DNA of 64,000 bases from Corynebacterium auris (GTDB lineage Bacteria > Actinomycetota > Actinomycetes > Mycobacteriales > Mycobacteriaceae): positions 2,225,275 to 2,289,274 of the forward strand of contig NZ_CP047047.1 of assembly GCF_030408575.1 (NCBI RefSeq). The letters are read 5' to 3'. Under the pieces are notes generated by a model, which worked only from the letters and a program-made list of their open reading frames with translations, was not told where the DNA came from and ran no database searches. Numbering within the stretch: the first letter of the stretch is position 1; each line of letters begins with the position of its first letter. This document shows, in pieces, positions 20,012 through 28,900 of the stretch. Made by a program: the position numbers and the translations under genes.

Positions 20012-20358
20012 TGCTGCCCGTGAGCGACGAGGAGTTCGAGGGCTTCATCGACGACGCCCTCGACGAGATCCCCGAACCCTTCGCACGCGCCATGACCAAC
20101 CTGGTCGTCCTGGCGCGCCCGGCCAACGAGGAGGTGCCCGAGCTCCTCGGCCTGTTCGAGGGGGTTCCCCTGCCCGAGCAGCACGCGAACCACGCCGGCT
20201 ACCTGCCCAGCGCCGTGTTCATCTACAAGGACGCCCTCGAAGCCATCTGCGCCGACGCCGACGAGCTGCGCGAGCAGGTGAAGGTCACCGTCTTCCACGA
20301 GGTCGGCCACTACTTCGGCATGGAGGAAGACGCCCTGCACGAGCTCGGGTGGGGCTGA
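20008..20358 (+). CDS. Small zincin-like metallopeptidase
   Basis: A 116-residue protein of the minimal zincin family PF06262. The zinc motif HEVGHYFGMEE (about 95-105) gives HExxHxxGxxE, with two histidines as ligands and the first glutamate as the general base. The N-terminal part (SDEEFEGFIDDALDEIPEPF) is typical of the family. The biological substrate is unknown. The ATG overlaps the stop of the septum-formation gene (ATGA), so translation is coupled. It faces the phosphoglycerate mutase-like gene tail to tail. Confidence 0.85.
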   Translation: MMLPVSDEEFEGFIDDALDEIPEPFARAMTNLVVLARPANEEVPELLGLFEGVPLPEQHANHAGYLPSAVFIYKDALEAICADADELREQVKVTVFHEVGHYFGMEEDALHELGWG

Positions 20359-20367
20359 ACGCGCCGT

Positions 20368-20970
20368 TTAGCTCAGGGGGTAGTCCGCCCACTTTTCCAC
20401 CCGCCACGAGCCGAACTCGCCGACCGGGTCGAGCACCACGTAGGAGCAGTTGGGCAGGTAGGACCGCTCCGCGAAAACCGGGTCCACCGCCGAGGCGTTC
20501 GCCGCGAACGCGCGGATTGCGCCGCCGTGGCTGACCACGACGGTGTTTTTCTCCCTGTCCACCCACGGCTCCAGGCCGGACCGGTAGCGGGTGAGGAAGC
20601 TATCCAGGGAATCGCCGCCCTCGATCAGCGCGGCGAGCTCGCGGCGGTAGAACCCGCTGAAGGCCGAGTGGTACGCCTCGTGCGCTTCGAGGGAGTTCAT
20701 CATCTCCCACCTGCCCGCGTGAACCTCCTGCAGCCCGGGCACCGCCGGGATCTCCCCGAAGGCGGCGCCGAAGCCGATCTCCCCCGTTTGCCGGGCGCGC
20801 AGCGCCTCTGAGGTGACCACGCGGTCGACGTCGAACTCCCGGAGGATGTCCGCCCCGGCCTCGCGCGCCTGCTCGCGGCCGAGGTCCGTGAGCTCGGCCC
20901 CCGGCACCAGCGTGTCGAGCTTGCGGTCGACGTTGGAAAAGGTCTGGCCGTGGCGCAGCAGGATGAGCAT
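20368..20970 (-). CDS. Histidine phosphatase family protein (phosphoglycerate mutase-like)
   Basis: A 200-residue branch 1 histidine phosphatase. The catalytic RHG motif is at LLRHGQTFSN (about 4-13). A second conserved arginine is in SEALRARQTGEIG, and the second histidine is in VVVSHGGAIRAF (about 149-160). The enzyme removes phosphate from an unknown small molecule or sugar phosphate. Its start codon directly follows the pheA stop, so the two are co-transcribed, as in C. glutamicum. Confidence 0.9.
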   Translation of the reverse strand: MLILLRHGQTFSNVDRKLDTLVPGAELTDLGREQAREAGADILREFDVDRVVTSEALRARQTGEIGFGAAFGEIPAVPGLQEVHAGRWEMMNSLEAHEAYHSAFSGFYRRELAALIEGGDSLDSFLTRYRSGLEPWVDREKNTVVVSHGGAIRAFAANASAVDPVFAERSYLPNCSYVVLDPVGEFGSWRVEKWADYPLS

Positions 20971-21870
20971 CTACTTCCCCTTCCGCGCGCGCTCGACCCA
21001 CGCGCGGGCGTCGTCGAGGCGGCGCTGATCAACGGGCGTGCCCGCGCCGTGGGCGCGGGGCCAGGACCCGAGGTACACAATCTTCGAGGCCCGAAGATAC
21101 ACCGCCCGCAGCGCCTCCGCGACCGGCTCGTCGTCGATGTGACCCACGAGGTCCACGTGGAAGTCGTAGGTGTTGCGCACCTTCCGCGTCGGTCGCGACT
21201 CGATGCGGCTCAGGTCCACGCCGCGCGAGGCGAACTCCTGCAGCACGGCGACGAGGGTGCCCGGCTCGTTAGGCATCTGCACGACAATCCCGGTGCGGTC
21301 GTTGCCCGTCCGTGCGGTCGGCGCCCCGGGCCGACCGACGAGCAGGAAGCGGGTGCGCGCCGTCTCCAAATCCGCGACCCCGTCGGCGTGGACCTCGAGC
21401 CCGTGCAGCTTGGCCGCCCGGCGCGGCGCGGCCGCCACGTCCGCCTCGCCGTCGACCACCATCTTCGCCCCCGCGCCGTTCGAGGCCGCCGGCAGGAACT
21501 CCACCCCGGGGATGTGATCGGCGACCCACCCCTTGACCTGCCGGTACGCCACCGGGTGCGAGGCCAGGCGCCGCGCCGTTTCGAGCGTGTCGCCGGGGCG
21601 GGTCATGATGGCGAAGGCGATGTCGAGCTCCGCCTCGGCGTAGATCTGCACCCCCGGCGCCTCGACGAGGGCGTCTGAGGTCGAGGTCACAGTGCCGTCA
21701 ACCGAGCTCTCGATGGCGGCGACGGCGTACTCCGACTCGCCGGAGCGCACCGCGTCCAGCGCCGCGGCCGGCGATTCCACGGGCACTGCCTCCGCACCGG
21801 CGAGGCCGAAGGCCCACACCGCCTGCTCCGTGAACGTGCCTGCCGGTCCCAGGTAGCTGATCCGCGTCAT
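20971..21870 (-). CDS. pheA: Prephenate dehydratase
   Basis: Converts prephenate to phenylpyruvate in phenylalanine synthesis. The 299-residue monofunctional enzyme has an N-terminal dehydratase domain starting ISYLGPAGTFTEQAV and containing ESSVDGTVTSTSDAL (about 57-71) and the catalytic TRFLLV (about 174-179). The C-terminal ACT domain (about 195-275; NEPGTLVAVLQEFASRGVDLSRIESRP) confers feedback by phenylalanine. ATG at 21870. It leads a two-gene transcript with the phosphatase and is divergent from the CPBP gene with only 16 bases between starts. Confidence 0.96.
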   Translation of the reverse strand: MTRISYLGPAGTFTEQAVWAFGLAGAEAVPVESPAAALDAVRSGESEYAVAAIESSVDGTVTSTSDALVEAPGVQIYAEAELDIAFAIMTRPGDTLETARRLASHPVAYRQVKGWVADHIPGVEFLPAASNGAGAKMVVDGEADVAAAPRRAAKLHGLEVHADGVADLETARTRFLLVGRPGAPTARTGNDRTGIVVQMPNEPGTLVAVLQEFASRGVDLSRIESRPTRKVRNTYDFHVDLVGHIDDEPVAEALRAVYLRASKIVYLGSWPRAHGAGTPVDQRRLDDARAWVERARKGK

Positions 21871-21886
21871 GGCTTAAAGTTAGCGC

Positions 21887-22594
21887 ATGACCTCCGACCG
21901 CAGCCTTCGCGCCGAGCTCGTCATCGTCCTCGCGGTCACCTTCGGCACCTCCGGCCTGCGCGCCGGGCTGCGCCTTATCGACGGCCTGCTCGCCCCCGCC
22001 CCGCTCAACGAGCAGCAGGTCACGCTTAACGACGCCCAATCGAGCGTCACCTGGCTCGACCTGGCCCTCCAGGTCGCGAGCGCGCTCACCCTCTTCGCCT
22101 GGGGCGCCCTCGCGCTGTTTCTGCTGGGGAGGCGGCTGAGCTGGCCGTCGTTAAGCGACTGGCCCCGCGGGGTCGCCCTGGCGGCGGTGATCGGCCTGCC
22201 CGGGCTCGCGCTCTACGTTGCCGCGCTGCACTTCGGGTGGACGAGGGAGGTCGTCGTGGCCACCGACGCCGCCCAGCTGCCCACGCTGCTCGTGTGGTCG
22301 GCGGCCAACGCCTTCGGCGAGGAAATCGTCGTCGTGCTGTGGCTTCTGACCCGCCTCAGGCAGCTCGGGCTGAGTCCCGCCGCGGCCATCGCCTCCTCCG
22401 CCGCGCTGCGCGGCACCTACCACCTCTACCAGGGTGTTTCCGCGGGCCTCGGCAACGTGGTCATGGGCGTGGTCTACGCCGGGTACTTCCACGCCACCGG
22501 GCGCATCTGGCCGCTGATTCTCGGCCATTTCCTCATCGACGCCACCGCCTACCTCGGCTACCAGTTCCTCGACCTGTCCTGGCTCGGGCTGTGA
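21887..22594 (+). CDS. CPBP-family intramembrane glutamic endopeptidase
   Basis: A 235-residue polytopic membrane protein with about six to seven hydrophobic segments. The CPBP (Abi/CAAX protease-like) signature is present: NAFGEEIVVVLWLLTRL (about 144-160) with the Glu pair, YHLYQG (about 184-189) and LGHFLIDATAY (about 212-222), whose His residues and acid would complete the metal site. The usual arginine of EExxxR is displaced (EEIVVVLWLLTR), so activity is uncertain. Divergent from pheA; followed 21 bases later by the LCP gene. A CTTATCGACG copy occurs at 21974-21983. Confidence 0.8.
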   Translation: MTSDRSLRAELVIVLAVTFGTSGLRAGLRLIDGLLAPAPLNEQQVTLNDAQSSVTWLDLALQVASALTLFAWGALALFLLGRRLSWPSLSDWPRGVALAAVIGLPGLALYVAALHFGWTREVVVATDAAQLPTLLVWSAANAFGEEIVVVLWLLTRLRQLGLSPAAAIASSAALRGTYHLYQGVSAGLGNVVMGVVYAGYFHATGRIWPLILGHFLIDATAYLGYQFLDLSWLGL

Positions 22595-22615
22595 GCTGTG
22601 GTTTAGGCTATCCGC

Positions 22616-23794
22616 ATGTCACACACCCCCCGCTCCAACGACCCCCGGGACAACCTGGGGGATTACGTCGTGGGCAAGGACGGCAAACCCGTCGTCGACC
22701 GCTACGGCCGGCCGGTGCGCCGCCGGGCCAGCGCACCCCAGCCCGCGCCGGCCCCGCGGCCGCGCCCGCGCCAGGTGATGCCGCAGCAGACGCTCTACGA
22801 GCCACGCCGCACCCCCGAGGTGCCGCGCCGCCGGCCCCCAGCCCAGGAGGAGGTGCCGATGCGCGTGGCCCGCTCCCGCCGGGTCACGCCGCGCCGCCGT
22901 CGGCGCAGGCTGCCCGGCTGCGCGGCCGCCTTCGCGCTCGTCGTCGCGCTGCTTCTCGGGGCGGTGGTGCTCACCGACGCCCGCCTGACCCGCGTGGACG
23001 CCCTGCCGGACCAGCCGATTGCACACACCGCCGGAACGAACTGGCTACTCGTCGGCTCCGACTCCCGCGTCGGCCTCACCGAGGAGGACGCCGCGCGCCT
23101 GGGCACCGGCGGCGACATCGGCAGCACCCGCACCGACACGATCATGCTGCTGCACCTGCCGCTGACGGGGCAGCCGACCCTGGTGTCCATCCCGCGCGAC
23201 TCCTACGTCGCGGTCCCCGGCTACGGCATGGACAAGATCAACGCCGCCTTCTCCTACGGCGGCCCGAAGCTGCTCGCCTCCACCGTGGAGCAGGCCACTG
23301 GCCTGCGCGTTGACCGCTACGCGGAGATCGGGATGGGCGGTCTCGCCGGAGTGGTCGACGCCGTCGGCGGGGTGGATATCTGCGTCGCCGAGCCCATCGA
23401 CGACCCGCTGGCCAACATCAACCTCCAGCCGGGCTGCCAGCGCCTCGACGGGCCCACCGCGCTCGGGTACGTGCGCACCCGCGCCACCGCGCTCGGCGAC
23501 CTCGACCGGGTGGCGCGCCAGCGCGAGTTCATGGCGGCGCTCACCGAGCGGGTGTTCTCGCCGTCGGTGCTGCTCAACCCCATCCACCTGACCCGGCTGT
23601 TCTCGGCGGCGCCGCGGGTGTTCACCGTGAACACGAGCGACCACATCTGGAACCTCGCCCGCATCCCCCTCGCGCTGCGTGGCGGGCTGGCCACCGAGAC
23701 CGTGCCCGTCGGCGGTTTCGCCGAGACGGAGGTCGGCAGCGTCATCACATGGGACGACGCCGCCGCGGAGCAGGTATTCAGCTCCCTGCGCTAG
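22616..23794 (+). CDS. LytR-CpsA-Psr (LCP) family cell wall ligase
   Basis: Transfers a lipid-linked glycopolymer to peptidoglycan; in mycolata LCP enzymes attach arabinogalactan. The 392-residue protein has a disordered Arg/Pro-rich cytoplasmic N-terminus (about 1-95), one membrane segment (GCAAAFALVVALLLGAVVL, about 100-118) and an extracellular LCP domain. That domain shows the family blocks NWLLVGSDSR (about 142-151), RTDTIMLLHL (about 171-180), SIPRDSYV (about 190-197) and the downstream RTRATALGDLDRVARQREF. Its end overlaps the convergent AGCS gene by 17 bases. Confidence 0.92.
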   Translation: MSHTPRSNDPRDNLGDYVVGKDGKPVVDRYGRPVRRRASAPQPAPAPRPRPRQVMPQQTLYEPRRTPEVPRRRPPAQEEVPMRVARSRRVTPRRRRRRLPGCAAAFALVVALLLGAVVLTDARLTRVDALPDQPIAHTAGTNWLLVGSDSRVGLTEEDAARLGTGGDIGSTRTDTIMLLHLPLTGQPTLVSIPRDSYVAVPGYGMDKINAAFSYGGPKLLASTVEQATGLRVDRYAEIGMGGLAGVVDAVGGVDICVAEPIDDPLANINLQPGCQRLDGPTALGYVRTRATALGDLDRVARQREFMAALTERVFSPSVLLNPIHLTRLFSAAPRVFTVNTSDHIWNLARIPLALRGGLATETVPVGGFAETEVGSVITWDDAAAEQVFSSLR

Positions 23795-25346
23795 CAGGGG
23801 CCACCGTGGAACCCGCGCCCGGCTTCTGGGCGGCGGGCCACGTGCCATCGGCCACCATCGCGGCCTTGCGCTCGACCCAGAAGGTCGCGTTCTTGATACC
23901 CAGCGCCTCCGGGTCGAACTGCGGGTCGAGGCCCGCCTTCTTCTGCCGGCGGTAGTCCCACAGGCACTTCAGGGCCGGGGCCTGGAGGACCAGGATGGCG
24001 AGGATATTGAGCCAGGCGGTGGAGCCGACGCCGATATCGCCCAGCGCCCACGCAGCGCCCGGGGTGCTGGTCGCGCCCACGAAGACGGAGACAACGATGA
24101 GCGCGCGCAGCGCCCAGATGATCACGCGGCGCGCCGTCTCGTTGCGCACCCAGCGGTTCAGGTAGGTGAAGTTCACCTCGGCCATGTAGTAGTAGGCCAG
24201 CACCGTGGTGAACGCGAAGAACATGATGGCCAGGGCGACGAAGGAGGGGCCGATACCCGAGGCGTAGGAGTCGAGGCCCGCCTGGACGAAGCCGGGGCCG
24301 ACGGGGACGCCGTCGGGAAGCGAACCCGCGTAGCGCACCGCGCCGTCCTCGGATTCGCCCTCGAAGACCTTGTACATGTCGGTGGAGATGATGATGAACG
24401 CGGTGGCCGAGCAGACAAAGAGGGTGTCCACGTAAACGGCGAAGGCCTGGACGAAGCCCTGCTTCGCCGGGTGGGACACCTCGGCCGCGGCCGCGGACTG
24501 CGGCCCGGTGCCCTGGCCGGCCTCGTTGGAGTAGATGCCGCGCTTGACGCCCCACATGATGGCCACGCCAAGCATGCCGGAGAAGACGGCCTCCTGGTCG
24601 AAGGCCGAGCGGAAGATCGTGCCAAAGACCTCCGGGATCTGCGAGGCGTTGGCGAAGAGGATGACGATGGCGACGACGATGTAGATCACCGCCATAAACG
24701 GCACCACGAGGGAGGCGAAGTTGGCGATGCGCTTGACGCCGCCGATGATGATCGCGCCGAGCAACACGGCCATCCCGGCCGCCGACACCCAGGTGGGCAC
24801 CGACCACGCGTTGTCCAGCGCGGCAGCGACGCCGTTGGCCTGGATGCCGGGCAGGAAGTAGGAGGTGGCCAGGATCATGGCGACGGCGAAGACGATGGCG
24901 TAGGCCAGCGCGAACGGGCGCGCCGCCGTGTGGCGGTAGGCCTTCTCAATGTAGTAGGCAGGCCCGCCGCGGTACTCCCCGGTGTCTTGGTCCTTCTCCT
25001 TGTAGATCTGCGCGAGCGTGCACTCGACGAAGGAGGTGGAGGAGCCCAGAAGCGCCACGAGCCACATCCAGAACACGGCGCCGGGGCCGCCGAAGGCGAT
25101 GGCGGTGGCCACGCCGGCGATGTTGCCCACGCCGACGCGCCCGGCCAGCGAGATCATGAGCGACTGGAACGAAGAGATGCCCGACTCAGACTTCTCGCCC
25201 TTGACAAGCTGGGTGATCATGTCGGGGATGCAGCGGATCTGCAGAAAGAGCGTGACGATGGTGAAGTAGGCGCCCGCGCCGAGGCACAGGTACACCAGCC
25301 AGTTCGACCAGATCAGGTCGTTGAGGGTTGACAGAATCCCGTCCAC
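23778..25346 (-). CDS. AGCS-family sodium:amino acid (alanine/glycine) symporter
   Basis: A 522-residue sodium/alanine symporter family protein with about eleven membrane segments. Family blocks include GNIAGVATAIAFGGPGAVFWMW (about 75-95), the region GGPAYYIEK, and NEAGQGTGPQSAAAAEVSHPAKQG (about 275-298). It imports alanine or glycine with Na+. The GTG at 25346 has a strong AAGGAGG upstream. A perfect 11-bp inverted repeat directly precedes that Shine-Dalgarno sequence and follows a TATATT -10-like box, so an operator or RNA hairpin control is likely. It overlaps the LCP gene end. Confidence 0.92.
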   Translation of the reverse strand: MDGILSTLNDLIWSNWLVYLCLGAGAYFTIVTLFLQIRCIPDMITQLVKGEKSESGISSFQSLMISLAGRVGVGNIAGVATAIAFGGPGAVFWMWLVALLGSSTSFVECTLAQIYKEKDQDTGEYRGGPAYYIEKAYRHTAARPFALAYAIVFAVAMILATSYFLPGIQANGVAAALDNAWSVPTWVSAAGMAVLLGAIIIGGVKRIANFASLVVPFMAVIYIVVAIVILFANASQIPEVFGTIFRSAFDQEAVFSGMLGVAIMWGVKRGIYSNEAGQGTGPQSAAAAEVSHPAKQGFVQAFAVYVDTLFVCSATAFIIISTDMYKVFEGESEDGAVRYAGSLPDGVPVGPGFVQAGLDSYASGIGPSFVALAIMFFAFTTVLAYYYMAEVNFTYLNRWVRNETARRVIIWALRALIVVSVFVGATSTPGAAWALGDIGVGSTAWLNILAILVLQAPALKCLWDYRRQKKAGLDPQFDPEALGIKNATFWVERKAAMVADGTWPAAQKPGAGSTVAPASAGS

Positions 25347-25355
25347 GGGACCTCC

Positions 25356-25385
25356 TTAGGGGCAATGGCTGAAGATTGCCCCTAA
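25356..25385 (-). promoter_or_regulatory. Perfect inverted repeat before the AGCS symporter
   Basis: TTAGGGGCAAT (25356-25366), eight bases, ATTGCCCCTAA (25375-25385). On the minus strand the second arm runs into TAAGGAGG, the Shine-Dalgarno sequence, and TATATT lies just upstream of the first arm. It is either a repressor operator over the transcription start or a leader hairpin near the RBS. Confidence 0.7.
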
Positions 25386-25452
25386 ATATATGCTGTCACC
25401 CAGATCACACGGGGCGTTTTCGGCACATATTTTGTGCCCCCTGTCACACCCC

Positions 25453-26406
25453 CTAGTCCGCGCCCACCGCCGCGAGGTGCGCGGCGACGATGTCGTGGAC
25501 AAGGCGCGCGGCCGCCTTCGCGGTGCGCGAATCGACGTCGAACTCGGGGTTGAGCTCGACGACGTCGACAAGCGCGACCCGGCCCGTTGCGGCGACGGCC
25601 GTGGCCATCGCCCGCACCTTCTCCAGCGCGACGCCGAAACCGGCCGGGGCGGACACGCCCGGCGCGACCGCAGCGGGGAGCACATCGAGGTCGATGCTGA
25701 GGTGGATCGGCATTTCACCCTTGACCGCCGCGGCGGCCGCCGCCGCGCACTCGCGCGCGCTCAGCTCGGCGAGCTCGACGTCGAGCACGGTGCGCACGCC
25801 GAGCTCCCGGGCGGTGTCGAAGAGGATGGGCGTGTTGTTCGGCTCCGAGATGCCGAAGACGGAGTAATCGAAGTCGGCGCCCACAAGCTCCGCGATCTGG
25901 CGAAACGGCGTGCCCGAGGTCGGCTGGGGGGCCTGGCGCAGGTCGAAGTGGGCGTCGAAGTTGATCACGTGCATCGGCCCGAGCGCCTCGAACGCGCCGC
26001 GGTGCGTGGCAAAGGAGGTCTCGTGCCCGCCCCCGAGCACGACCGCCAGGTTGCCGCCCGCCGCAAGCTCCCGCACCCGCGCGCTGACCTCGCGCTGCGC
26101 CCCCTCGAGGTCGGTGCCTTGGGTGGTAACGGTGCCGGCGTCCACGAGCGGCCAGGGGTGGTGGACGGCGAGCCCGCCCAACGCCGCGCGCAGGGCCTCG
26201 GGCCCGCGCGCCGCGCCCTGGCGGCCGCCGTTGCGCTCCACGCCCTCGTCGCTGGCGAAGCCGAGGACCGCGACGCTGTCGCGCCACGGCCCGCCCCCCT
26301 CCGTGTCGATCACACTGTGCCACCGCGCGTGCTGCGGGCCCGGCCCGTCGTCGCGGCCGGACCAGGGGGCGGGAGGGGTGAAAAGCTCAGCCTTCAGGGT
26401 GTTCAT
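25453..26406 (-). CDS. hutG: Formimidoylglutamase
   Basis: Last step of histidine utilisation: N-formimidoyl-L-glutamate + H2O gives glutamate and formamide. A 317-residue arginase/ureohydrolase-fold enzyme with the binuclear manganese motifs GGGHET (about 113-118), NFDAHFDLR (about 140-148) and SIDLDVLPAAVAPGVSAP (about 228-245). Agmatinase is the main alternative, but the hut neighbours (hutH, hutU, hutI, IclR) favour HutG. The ATG at 26406 lies four bases after the permease stop, so both are in one transcript. Confidence 0.9.
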   Translation of the reverse strand: MNTLKAELFTPPAPWSGRDDGPGPQHARWHSVIDTEGGGPWRDSVAVLGFASDEGVERNGGRQGAARGPEALRAALGGLAVHHPWPLVDAGTVTTQGTDLEGAQREVSARVRELAAGGNLAVVLGGGHETSFATHRGAFEALGPMHVINFDAHFDLRQAPQPTSGTPFRQIAELVGADFDYSVFGISEPNNTPILFDTARELGVRTVLDVELAELSARECAAAAAAAVKGEMPIHLSIDLDVLPAAVAPGVSAPAGFGVALEKVRAMATAVAATGRVALVDVVELNPEFDVDSRTAKAAARLVHDIVAAHLAAVGAD

Positions 26407-26410
26407 GGCG

Positions 26411-27808
26411 TCAGAGTACCTCGTGCCGCGAGCCCGGGATCGGGTCGTCGATCCCCTCAACCCTGTTGCGCCCGGTGGCGTAGTAGGCCACCACGCAGAT
26501 CACACTGAAGGCCACCCCCACCGCGAGGGAGAGGCGGTATTCGGGCAGCCACGCCATGATGCCGAAGGTGAACAGGATGAAGGCGACGGAGAAGTATTGG
26601 CCCCAGGGCCACAGCGGGACGCGGTAGGTCAGCTCGGATGCTTCGGTGCGGCCCATGTGGCGTCGAGAAGCAAGGTGCGCGAGAAGGATCATGAGCCAGA
26701 CGAAGATGGTGGCGAAGGTTGCCAGCGAGGCGACGATGGCGAAGACCGACTCGGGGATGAGCGCGTTGAGCACGACGCCGACGGCCATGACGGCGAGCAG
26801 GATGACTGTGGTCATCACCGGCACCCCGCGCACGGTCTTCGCCATGACCTGCGGGGCGAGCTTCTGGCGGGCCAGGCCGGTGAGCACGCGTCCGGCGCCG
26901 AAGGTGTCGGCGTTGATGGCGGACAGCGCCGCGGTGATCACCACGACGTTGAGCAGGCCGGCCGCCCAGTTCACGCCGAGCGCCGAGAAGATCTGTACGA
27001 AGGGAGACTCCTCGCCGGTAATGGTGCGCCACGGGTTAATCATGAGGATGACCAGGATCGCGAGCACGTAGAAGAGCAGGATGCGCACGGGCACGGTGTT
27101 GATCGCCTTCGGGATCGCGCGGTCCGGGTCCTGCGCCTCCGCGCCCGCCACGCCGATGATCTCGGTGCCGCCGAAGGCGAAAAGCACGAGAATGAACGCC
27201 GAGACCATGCCCGCGATGCCGTTGGGGAAGAAGCCGCCGTCGTTGACCAGGTTCTGCGGGCCGGTGCTCTCCGTGCCCGCCAGCCCGAAAACGAGCACGG
27301 CGGCGCCGGCGACGATCATCGCGACCACCGCGCCGACCTTCACGATGGTGAACCAGAACTCCAGCTCGCCGAACACGCGTGTCGACGCCAGATTGGCCGC
27401 GCCCACAATGAGCAGCGCGACCACGACCCACACCCACCGCGAGACGTCGGGGAACCAGAACCCCATGTAGATGCCGATGGCGGTGAGGTCCGCCAGCGCG
27501 ACGATGACCATCTCGAAGGCGAACATCCAACCCGTCAGGTAGCCGGCCGCCCCGCCGAGATGAGCGCGCGTGTACTCGGCGAAGGAACCGGTGACGGGGT
27601 GGCGCACCGCCATCTCGCCGAGCGCGCGCAGCATGAAGTACACCACCGCTCCGCCGAGCAGGTAGACCAGCAGCACCGAGGGCCCCGCCGCTTGGATCGC
27701 GCCCGCGGAGCCGTAGAACAGGCCCGTGCCAATCGCCGACCCGAGCGCGATAAAGTGCAGGTGGCGGGCCGAAAAACCGGTGCGGTGGGGCGTGCGTGCG
27801 GTACTCAA
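26411..27808 (-). CDS. APC-family amino acid permease (likely histidine/urocanate uptake)
   Basis: A 465-residue AAT-type amino acid:H+ symporter with twelve hydrophobic segments. The N-terminus shows the family signature FIALGSAIGTGLFYGSAGAI (about 19-38), and GEMAVRHPVTGSFAEYTRAH (about 64-83) follows. Close relatives include histidine, proline and GABA permeases. Its position upstream of hutG, with a four-base gap, and facing the IclR regulator suggests histidine or urocanate as substrate; this is inference. The start is probably the TTG at 27808, with AAGGATGG about 8-15 bases upstream. Confidence 0.85.
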   Translation of the reverse strand: MSTARTPHRTGFSARHLHFIALGSAIGTGLFYGSAGAIQAAGPSVLLVYLLGGAVVYFMLRALGEMAVRHPVTGSFAEYTRAHLGGAAGYLTGWMFAFEMVIVALADLTAIGIYMGFWFPDVSRWVWVVVALLIVGAANLASTRVFGELEFWFTIVKVGAVVAMIVAGAAVLVFGLAGTESTGPQNLVNDGGFFPNGIAGMVSAFILVLFAFGGTEIIGVAGAEAQDPDRAIPKAINTVPVRILLFYVLAILVILMINPWRTITGEESPFVQIFSALGVNWAAGLLNVVVITAALSAINADTFGAGRVLTGLARQKLAPQVMAKTVRGVPVMTTVILLAVMAVGVVLNALIPESVFAIVASLATFATIFVWLMILLAHLASRRHMGRTEASELTYRVPLWPWGQYFSVAFILFTFGIMAWLPEYRLSLAVGVAFSVICVVAYYATGRNRVEGIDDPIPGSRHEVL

Positions 27809-27825
27809 CGTCTGTCCATCCTTAC

Positions 27826-27852
27826 GTGTGTCACACGGCTAAGTCTCACACA
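27826..27852. promoter_or_regulatory. GTGTG/CACAC repeats between permease and IclR regulator
   Basis: GTGTGTCACAC (27826-27836) is a near-palindrome, and TCTCACACAC follows at 27843-27852. This 74-bp intergenic region must hold both divergent promoters, so these repeats are candidate sites for the regulator. The HutR motif I recall from C. resistens (TCTGwwATwCCAGA) is not seen here. Confidence 0.35.
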
Positions 27853-27882
27853 CAGCCGCCCCGGGGATGTACAAGGGAGGGT

Positions 27883-28626
27883 GTGAGCACTCCCCAGGTC
27901 CCCGCCGCGCACAACGTCCTGCGCATCCTCACGCTGCTTTCCTCCAGCGACGCGCCCCTGTCCGCCGCGCGCATCCAGCGCGCGCTCGACCTGCCTCGCT
28001 CCTCCACGTACCACCTGCTTGCGGAGCTGCAAGACTCCGGCTTCGTGGTGCACCTGCCCGGCCCCGGCACCTACGGCCTCGGCCTGGCCGCCTACCGCAT
28101 GGCCAGCGCCTACACCACGCAGCAGCCGCTCGTGCGCTTCGCGGCGAAGGACCTCGAGGCCATCGCCGCTCTCGTGGGCGGCTCCACGCACCTGTCGCGC
28201 CTGGCGGGCTCCGAGGTCGTCTACCTTCACGAGGCCCGCGCGCCCCGCGCCGTCTCGCTGGTCACCGAGGTCGGCGTTCGCCTCCCCGCCTTATCGACGG
28301 CCTCAGGGCGCGTCATGGTCGCCCACCTGCCGGAACCGGAGGTCAAGGCGATCTTCTCCACCTCCGGCGAGCAGCGTTCCTACCGTGCCCTCACAGGGCG
28401 CCTCGCGCTGGCCCGCGAGCGCGGGTGGGAGGAGGAGCGCGAGGAGGTCTCGCGCGGCCAGGAGTCGCTCGCCGTGGCGCTCGTCGACCACCTGGGCCGG
28501 CCCGCCGCAGCGCTTGCCGCCACCTTCGAGGCCGGCAGCCGCGACGACGCGCAGCGCTCCAAGGTGGTCGAGCGGCTGTCTGCCGCCGCGCGGCGGGTGG
28601 CGGGGAAGTTTTTTGGCGGGGAGTGA
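27883..28626 (+). CDS. hutR: IclR-family regulator, probable HutR
   Basis: A 247-residue IclR-type regulator: N-terminal winged helix (about 5-65; SAARIQRALDLPRSSTYHLL) and a C-terminal effector domain (about 80-240; GGSTHLSRLAGSEVVYLHEA and LPALSTASGRVMVAHLP). The GTG at 27883 is preceded by AAGGGAGG. It is divergent from the permease-hutG operon and upstream, across an accessory insertion, of hutHUI. The symbol follows the known corynebacterial IclR regulator of hut genes and rests on context. A CTTATCGACG copy at 28290-28299 is here read in a different frame (Leu-Ser-Thr). Confidence 0.75.
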   Translation: MSTPQVPAAHNVLRILTLLSSSDAPLSAARIQRALDLPRSSTYHLLAELQDSGFVVHLPGPGTYGLGLAAYRMASAYTTQQPLVRFAAKDLEAIAALVGGSTHLSRLAGSEVVYLHEARAPRAVSLVTEVGVRLPALSTASGRVMVAHLPEPEVKAIFSTSGEQRSYRALTGRLALARERGWEEEREEVSRGQESLAVALVDHLGRPAAALAATFEAGSRDDAQRSKVVERLSAAARRVAGKFFGGE

Positions 28627-28900
28627 GGTTCGTGGGAAATGCTGCGCATATAGCTGCGGTTATGGCACGAACGAGCGTCGAAAAGCCTGCACGTCATACG
28701 CGCAAGCATGGGGCTCGCGCTGGGGCGCATCCTTTCGCGTCAGCTGACCATCTGGAAAATTCCGTGGAACGGGCTTTTCACGCGATCGCAGACGAATTTC
28801 TCGCCGGAATTCGGTCTTGCTCCCGGGATAGAAACCACTCGGCTCGCCGGGTGATTGAAATTGTCCATGCCCACACTCGTTACGCCGTTGCGAATCGCCC
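28627..28900. other. No gene recognised
   Basis: The stretch between the IclR regulator and the DUF3800 remnant has no frame with family similarity, RBS or repeat that I can support. It marks the left edge of the accessory insertion between hutR and hutH. Confidence 0.5.

Noticed and set aside
27809..27882. HutR operator of the C. resistens type
   Set aside because: No TCTGwwATwCCAGA-like sequence is present between the permease and regulator; only GTGTG/CACAC repeats are seen.
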